Shown: piece by piece, positions 58,323 to 64,000 of the stretch | Position numbering within the stretch: the first letter of the stretch is position 1 | Layout: every line of letters begins with the position of its first letter | Origin: Isoetes taiwanensis | Lineage: Eukaryota; Streptophyta; Lycopodiopsida; Isoetales; Isoetaceae | Length of the DNA: 64,000 nt | Direction of reading: 5' to 3' | Assembly: GCA_021234155.1 (NCBI GenBank) | Contig: JAJEKV010000023.1 | Span: 10,861,141 to 10,925,140, forward strand | Position numbers and translations under genes: made by a program | The notes under the pieces: model-generated | Databases searched by the model: none | Told to the model about the DNA's origin: nothing | The model's input: the letters and a program-made list of their open reading frames with translations, nothing else

Positions 58323-58465
58323 TATCCCTTTCTTTTCGTCGAAATTCTTTGGCATGTCAAAATGATCATACGGTTTTGGCGCTGTAGCAAGATGCGTAGG
58401 TGATAGATCTGCTGCGAAATGCATGGCCAGATGGGAAAAGATTAGTAAACATACTTGCGCTGTTA

Positions 58466-60190
58466 GAAGGAACGAAGGAAGGAAGGTATTTTTATCGTCC
58501 ACGGAGACCAATCGGTCTATGGGACCCAATACAAAAGCAGCAAGCGGATTAACCCGGATTAAAAAACCCCCGCCCCGAAGGGTTTTCGAGGGAAAAACCG
58601 TGGCAGCAATCAGCCTGCTGACAAACTGTTCCAATATACAAAATGCAAAAACACACAAATATATACACTCATGCACCGCACCCATAGTGCCTGATCAGCG
58701 GGCAACCAGGCGGGGGCAAAGGTGAGCTCGCAGATCCAGTACCTCCTGAATGTACGACCCCAGAGCACGTACTGACGGTGTGTTCATCAGCAAATGTAGG
58801 GGCAAGTCCTACCGCATTACAAGGGAGTGTATCCGCCCGGACCGACCGAATGCCGGGCAACTCGAAAGTGTGAGATTCATCCTCAATGGCACCCGTTTGA
58901 CAAAGATCGACAGAAGTCCGTCCCGGCGGGCTCCCAATCCACCGCCCCATCTCGATCGCGAAGATGGTGGGCACTGTCGGCGAATGGAGGCAATGAGTCT
59001 GCGCTTTTCAGGGGGGCAACCGGGAACGGAGGTAGAGAGCTGCGGGTTGATGTGCTCCTTTGTAATGGGCCGCTTTGACTGGGCTCTAGAGCCGGCTGGC
59101 CCCCCGAGCTTGCCAAGAAAGCAAGCGCCCGTGTACTCCGCCAGGCCGCCACGATCGGCCTCTGTGTCCCCTGCGACGCTTTTGTGCTCTGCACGTTCCA
59201 TCGGGCGAACCATCGATCTCTTACCCTCCAACAGGGCCCGAGCAGCATTGGGGCCGTTGCCACTGGCAGAAGCTGAAAGTGCGGAGCCGAGCATCACCCA
59301 TATTAACCACTTTCTCGAAAATAGGCGATGTGTACATCAAGGGGCTTTGAAGCTGCAAGAATCATTTCTGCAGCTAGAACCGATAGGGGGTGAAGGTTTC
59401 ACCCAAGTGCGTGCCAAAAATGCCTTACGCACCGCTCCAAGTCATTCCGTGTCGCTAAAGAGATGGCCAGGGCCCCAAACCTCGACCCCATACAAAAGGA
59501 CAGGGCTCGAAAGGTTCAAAACATATGTGACCGATGGCCCCAATCATAGATTGCTTGGCGGCTTTCCGGCCTATTTGTCACCCGCATAGCGGATGGGCGC
59601 CTCCCAACGAGGCGAGGAGGGGAACTCCACCCCTAGGTACTTGTAGGTGGGTTGACCTCCACAGTCCGTCCCCCGATATGTGAGTGCACGGAGGTGGGGT
59701 GGCGTGAAGAGGATATGAGAACCACCCCGGTCTTGGCGATTCACGTGCATGTCCGTAGCGGCGATTGAATGTGTCTAGGGCATCCAGATGAGGCGCATAG
59801 CTTCCGAGGTGTGGGTCGGAAGGTCAACATCGTCTGCATAGATGAGTCGGGCGGATGACACCGTGCAAAAGTCGTATGCCATCCCCCCATGCTCGGTAAA
59901 GCCGGGGCTCTAACCGATCAATGTAGAGGCCAAAAGTGTTGGTGAGAGGGGCAGACCTGGGACCCGATACTCTTGGTGAATGCTTGGTCTGGCGGTAATG
60001 CATCCCGCCAAAACAACTCTCATACGACTGTATATGGCATTTCGCATGTGCGCGTGGCGGCTGATTGACACAGTCTAGCCCATAGCTTTTCCCGGGGGAC
60101 CGTATCAAAAGCCTTCGCGAAGTCCACAAAGCAGCAATACAAGTCCTGCCGATGGTTCCGGCTGTCTTCAATTAGTGCCCGCAGTATTTA
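58466..60190 (-). mobile_element. RTE-like LINE, 5'-truncated copy 3
   Basis: On the minus strand RT pieces appear in order: QDLYCCFVDFAKAFDTVPRE then KLWARLCQSAA (about 60,150-60,050), LIYADDVDLPTHTSEAM (about 59,845-59,795), and the VNL-like and YKYLG region further down. The 3' end is a GGAA run at 58,470-58,490, followed by the same 'atcgtcc-cgga--ccaat' as copies 1 and 2. Several frame changes show it is dead. The ORFs called on the plus strand here (for example 58,750-59,589) are antisense artefacts. Confidence 0.8.
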
Positions 60191-60603
60191 AAGTTCCACT
60201 ATGAACTAGAGTACGCTAATAAACCATGTCAAAATTTTGTGTTTTTCATTTTTGTACCTATTTTTTGTTGATGTACTTAACTACTTCTAAGGATGACATT
60301 TTGAGCATAAGTTTTGGATCTGTCTTTCCAAATTTTCGTCCTTAGAGATAAATTTAATTGCCCTCCACATTCCTTATAAAGCATTATTTCTCTACTGAAA
60401 TCCATAAATGCAAAGTTAATAGAATAGAATAGGTTTTTTAGCGTCCATAAATGCAAAGTTAATACATTGATGATACTATCGTTAGACAATTTCAATAACA
60501 AAAATAAGTAAATAATGTCCATTCTTGCTAATAACATGTCTTATTGTCGAAAGTTACACATATAAACGTTAAAGGCCGAGCAAAAACACATGCCATGACA
60601 TTA
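60191..60603. other. AT-rich body before a Helitron end
   Basis: 'ccataaatgcaaagttaat' is repeated at about 60,402 and 60,447. No gene is seen. Confidence 0.4.
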
Positions 60604-60633
60604 GCCCGGCAATGCCGGGCACACGTTTACTAG
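60604..60633 (+). mobile_element. Helitron 3' terminus (plus strand)
   Basis: The hairpin GCCCGGC-aat-GCCGGGC (60,604-60,620), then ACACGTTTACTAG, then T, is a textbook plant Helitron 3' end. The body lies upstream, and its 5' TC end was not identified. Confidence 0.8.
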
Positions 60634-61499
60634 TGTATCCTTAAGATGAATTACTACTAGGTGAGGACGATATTTTTCAATCAAAGCTAAAAGCATTTGA
60701 ATCGGAGTTTAGAATCACAAGTTATGTTATTTCTTGGAAAAATAAATCGTAACCATAACTTAAGATTCTGGACTCCAATTCAGATGAATTTAGCTTTGTC
60801 GGGAAGATATCATCCCCATCTATAATTCATTTAAGGATATATTTCTATTTGGATCATCAGAAAAATTTATAGACATTTTATTAAAACACCCTTAAAACAA
60901 GGGCATTTTCATAATTTCGCAAAAAAACAGGGGTATTTTTACAATTTGCCCTTTAATTAATGGCCAGCTCCATTTATCTGAAGGAAAGCCAATGAAATGT
61001 TTCTACAAGCTGTTTCAAGAATCCAAACCAAGCCTAACACTGCAAAGAGAACCCATATTGTGGCTTGCTAAAGAAAAAATGTCATCTTTACTAAACTGGT
61101 AATCCTCATTGACAATGTCAAAGTTAAATAAATTCAAATTCTCCTCTTCCATTGCATGCCCATCGTAAAGGCACAGCAAGTTATAGGAAACAAGCTATCA
61201 CTGTGATAAAGACGATAGTACAGGATGCTTTCCTTGCATACTGCTAAGAACTAATCCAAAGGAACAATATGCATCACAAGCATAAGATTTAAAAAGAAAA
61301 AGCTAGAACATCACAGTTCGAACTAAAAAATGCAGCATAGCACTAAAAGGCGGTATGGATGTCACATAACTATAAGACAGATCTTTCCCAAAATATATTA
61401 TACAAGTGATCCGCATATAACTGCCACCAATCTGATATAAAGCGATTTTCATTTATGCAAATGAAGAAGCAATGCAAGAACCCTTTTACTAATCCATAC
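60634..61499. other. 3' flank of prefoldin subunit 2, AT-rich
   Basis: No gene is seen. The part near 61,499 probably holds the 3' UTR of the minus-strand gene. Confidence 0.4.
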
Positions 61500-61964
61500 C
61501 TAAAAGTTGGAAGAAGCATCTACAGCAGAACCCACTAACACGCCCTGTGCAGTAGCGGCAGACTCTTTCTTCTCCTCTTTAGGAGCATCATCCATCCCTC
61601 TTCGAACTTTTATCTTATATTTAAGTTCAAAATCTGCTATTTCTTTCTTCTTCCTTTCAAGTGCCTCCTGTAGTCTCTTAATGACCTCCTCTAGACCTTC
61701 CTTATTCCGTTGGACTGCAGGAAGGACCTCACCCACAGTTCTTTCAACTAAAACTCCACCAATCATTCTGAAACACTTTCTAGATGGATCAAGGGGTTTT
61801 ATAGCATTGATTACCAAAGAGTGCTCGCTGTGTTCCATTTCCAGTTCTGTGATTTTGGCATAAAGCTGGCTAAGCTCTGACCTGAGAATGCTCCATCTGT
61901 TCGCGACGGCCTGTTCGTTGCTAAACTCCGCGTCGCTCGCCTCTGCCATCGCGGAAATACTCAA
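61500..61964 (-). CDS. PFD2: Prefoldin subunit 2
   Basis: A single exon of 154 codons without damage. Prefoldin is the cytosolic six-subunit chaperone that delivers unfolded actin and tubulin to the CCT chaperonin; subunit 2 is a beta-type subunit. It reads SELSQLYAKITELEMEHSEH (first helix), VINAIKPLDPSRKCFRMIGG (beta hairpin with CFRMIGGVLVERTV), VLPAVQRNKEGLEEVIKRLQ (second helix), FELKYKIKV, and the plant-typical AQGVLVG near the end. Length and order match plant PFD2. The start may be Met1 (61,964) or Met6 (61,949); the residues from Met6 on look more family-like. Intron-less structure is not in itself a sign of decay here. Confidence 0.9.
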   Translation of the reverse strand: MSISAMAEASDAEFSNEQAVANRWSILRSELSQLYAKITELEMEHSEHSLVINAIKPLDPSRKCFRMIGGVLVERTVGEVLPAVQRNKEGLEEVIKRLQEALERKKKEIADFELKYKIKVRRGMDDAPKEEKKESAATAQGVLVGSAVDASSNF

Positions 61965-62250
61965 CCCTAGTTTCTACCTGCCCTAAAAGCGCTTCATATT
62001 TATTTCTCACTTCCCACATACAATTTAAAAGTGTTGACACACGGCTCAGGATACTTTTACCCTTGATTCGGTGATCCCGGAGATAAATTTACCGGCCTCC
62101 GGGATCCCGGGTCTCCCTCGACGGGGTCCGTTCGGGAGACCCCGTTCTGAGGTACGGCAGGCGCCACGTCGGCCCGAGACCATCCCCCAGGTCCAAACCC
62201 CGGTGTGCAATCAGCGTGCGTCTCGAGAGATCCCGCCTCACGGGGATCAT
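61965..62250. other. Upstream region of PFD2
   Basis: The sequence turns GC-rich from about 62,065 ('gggatcccgggtctccc'), which belongs to the hairpin repeat that follows. Confidence 0.4.
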
Positions 62251-62762
62251 CCACGCGATCCCCTCCTCCGGGATCCCCACGGTCGATGGCTGTTGCGGCG
62301 GCCCGATATCCGCCGAGAGGTGATCCCCTCCTCAGGGATCCCGGGGACACCGGGACAGCGGATCCCCTCCTCAGGGATCACCCCTAATGGTGATAGCGGA
62401 CGCTTATCCGCCGAGGTGATCCCCTCCTCAGGGATCCCGGGCACCCGGGCGGATCCCCTCCTCAGGGATCACCGCCCAAGTAGGTGATGCTTGGTGGGGA
62501 CACTATCCGCCGAGGTGATCCCCTCCTCAGGGATCGGGAGGGCACCCCGGACGCGGATCCCCTCCTCCGGGATCACCCGTGAGTGGGCTGATCTTGGCCG
62601 GACCCTATCAGCCCAGGTCACCCCGCCAGAGGTCGTTAATGCCCGGACCCTATCCGCCGAGGTGATCCCCTCCTCCGGGATCCCCGGGCACCCCGGACGC
62701 GGATCCCCTCCTCCGGGATCACCCCCTAATGGCTGATAACGGCGGACGCTATCCGCCGAGGT
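62250..62762. repeat. Cluster of nine GATCCC-loop-GGGATC hairpins
   Basis: The 19-base unit GATCCCCTCCTC(A/C)GGGATC starts at 62,257, 62,322, 62,361, 62,418, 62,452, 62,517, 62,556, 62,664 and 62,702. It has a 6-bp perfect stem and a 7-base loop. Pairs of hairpins 35-39 bases apart form about 100-base higher units that begin 'tatccgccgaggt'. The cluster ends exactly where the transposase exon region begins. Confidence 0.9.
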
Positions 62763-63959
62763 TAGTACACTTGTGATTTGCTTCCAAGGATTAGAGTTTG
62801 ACAAGTTACTTTTTTCACGGCCTTTATCTCAGCATGGGCATCATCTGTAATGATGCAAGAAGGCTGCCAATCAGGATCATCTCGGCATAAGGACTCCTTT
62901 AGTGCTTGCATCCACTTTGTTATAGCTCCACTCTTTTGAGAATTGGTAATAACGTAAGCCAATGGTAAACCATTGGAATACTCATCAAAGGCGAGAAGTG
63001 TGAAAAGATAGAACCTGCATTAAACCATGCACAATAATCAAATCAACACACAATAAAAGTTGAGGAAGAACCGCACCTCTTGTCGTTTGTTTTGAATGTA
63101 GAGTCCATGCAAATGGCTTTGTTCTTGCCAAATTTCAACATGGACTCCCTTTGGATTGGAGTCATAACTCCTAATTGAAACAAGTCTCCTTGCTCATACA
63201 TGAACACCGAATCTTGATGTTGTTGAACCCACATGTCAATGCTAGTGGGAAGATCTTCATGTAGCTTCCATGTGTTACGAACAACTCCCTTTTCAATATT
63301 GTACACGTCCCGAATTTTCAACACATCATCCCTACACATGCTTTCCTGTCCATTCACTTCAAGTCTCAACCTCCACCTCTCTTATGCATGTTCATTACAC
63401 TACGTGGCGTGTGCCATTGGACAAGCTTCTGTCTTACCCATTCCCTCAATTCTTGTGAGATCCAGGGTGCTAGCTTGAACCTAACTCCAAAGGATGGGTC
63501 AACAAACCTACCATGGCAGGGCAAACCTTGGATATTCTTGTGATCAAACCCATAATAAGTGATATGTGAAAATTCTGGAAGGAAATAGAGTTGCCTGATT
63601 GTGAAATGGCACTGGCAGCCCCTACGTATGCCCTCTCCCCTCTCAACCCTTTTCCTACGTGTGCCCGGTGGACGTGGTCTTTCCTCAACCACATGAGTGT
63701 TTGCTGTCTTGTCCTGAGGTCCATATGAACACCAATATCTGTATTGTGCATTACAAGTTAGTATTAATCTACTAGGTGTAATCTTAATGACAAGCACCTC
63801 AAATGACTTAAAAAAGCAAGATTTATAATCAAACACATAGCTGAGCAAACACATAATCTTGGACTCATGATTTAAAACAAAAACACATGTATCAAACAAA
63901 TACCTCTTCAACGTCACATATGAATCCTTGTAGGGTCTTTTTAACACTCTCTCAGGCAC
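62763..63959 (-). pseudogene. MULE-type transposase, truncated and frameshifted
   Basis: On the minus strand a Cys/His-rich N-terminal part reads CQCHFTIRQLYFLPEFSHIT then GFDHKNIQGLPCHGRF. It is followed by WVRQKLVQWHTPRSVMNMHK and, after a one-base frame change near 63,367, MCRDDVLKIRDVYNIEKGVV. The catalytic part begins CMDSTFKTNDKR (first Asp). An intron (about 62,995-63,050) leads to FYLFTLLAFDEYSNGLPLAY, VITNSQKSGAITKWMQALKE and CIITDDAHAEIKAVKK (second Asp). It ends at a donor-like GTAACT. The segment with the third acidic residue and the SWIM zinc finger is absent, because the hairpin cluster starts there. FAR1-like domesticated relatives share this fold. The breaks argue for a dead Mutator-like element. 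Confidence 0.75.
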
Positions 63960-64000
63960 TGAACTTCTTAGATAGAAATTGGCGGGTGCTTCACAATTCC

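Noticed and set aside
58750-59589. 279-codon ORF on the plus strand
   Set aside because: It runs antisense through the LINE copy, whose RT motifs are on the minus strand.
43641-60633. A single 17-kb transposon bounded by the two matching hairpin ends as inverted repeats
   Set aside because: Similarity ends after about 30 bases, both ends carry the Helitron CTAG-T signature, and the interior contains an intact host gene. Two independent Helitron ends is simpler.
62250-62762. CRISPR-like array (short palindromic repeats with spacers)
   Set aside because: The setting is a plant nuclear genome, the spacers are themselves repeated, and there are no cas genes.

Overview
This window is nuclear DNA of a land plant. 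Genes are split by GT-AG introns, and the recognisable coding pieces are plant families: Kdo transferase, starch synthase III, PPR, F-box/kelch, a receptor-like kinase and a CDKG-type kinase. The repeats are also plant types: CACTA, Helitron, MULE, an RTE-like LINE and tRNA-derived SINEs. Many PPR pieces and a possible HET-like family hint at a seed-free plant such as a fern, but that is inference and no species can be named.

Only two genes look complete. One is a 12-exon Kdo transferase gene (KDTA/waaA-like, + strand, 53.79-57.70 kb). Its exons join in frame to 438 residues. The other is a single-exon prefoldin subunit 2 gene (- strand, 61.50-61.96 kb). A third coding region is open across the left edge (2-1033) and has a broken tandem copy at 2.15-2.81 kb.

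The rest is a graveyard of transposons and displaced exons. From 3 to 21 kb there are single exons or pieces of PPR, starch synthase III (two exons on opposite strands), receptor-like kinase and CDKG genes, mixed with LINE, SINE and Helitron remains. From 24,159 to 40,341 lies a 16.2-kb CACTA-type element. It has 29-bp inverted ends (26 of 29 matching), an ACT target duplication and GACGTC-rich subterminal repeats. Inside it are a satellite of seven 1.12-kb units plus partial ones, a five-fold 20-bp palindromic array, three tRNA-like modules, and captured exons of PIG-A (-) and ARL2/TITAN5 (+). From 40 to 48 kb there are minisatellites, SINE copies, a Helitron end and a PIF1-helicase fragment. 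From 49 to 53 kb there is a frameshifted F-box/kelch pseudogene and the two halves of an MEB/VIT-like membrane protein on opposite strands. After KDTA come a LINE copy, another Helitron end, prefoldin 2, a cluster of nine small hairpins and a truncated MULE transposase.

The genes do not form a pathway. The main theme is exon capture and shuffling: isolated exons, several with intact splice sites, set in mobile DNA and often opposed in direction to the rest of their own gene. All calls come from reading the sequence. No database search was run.
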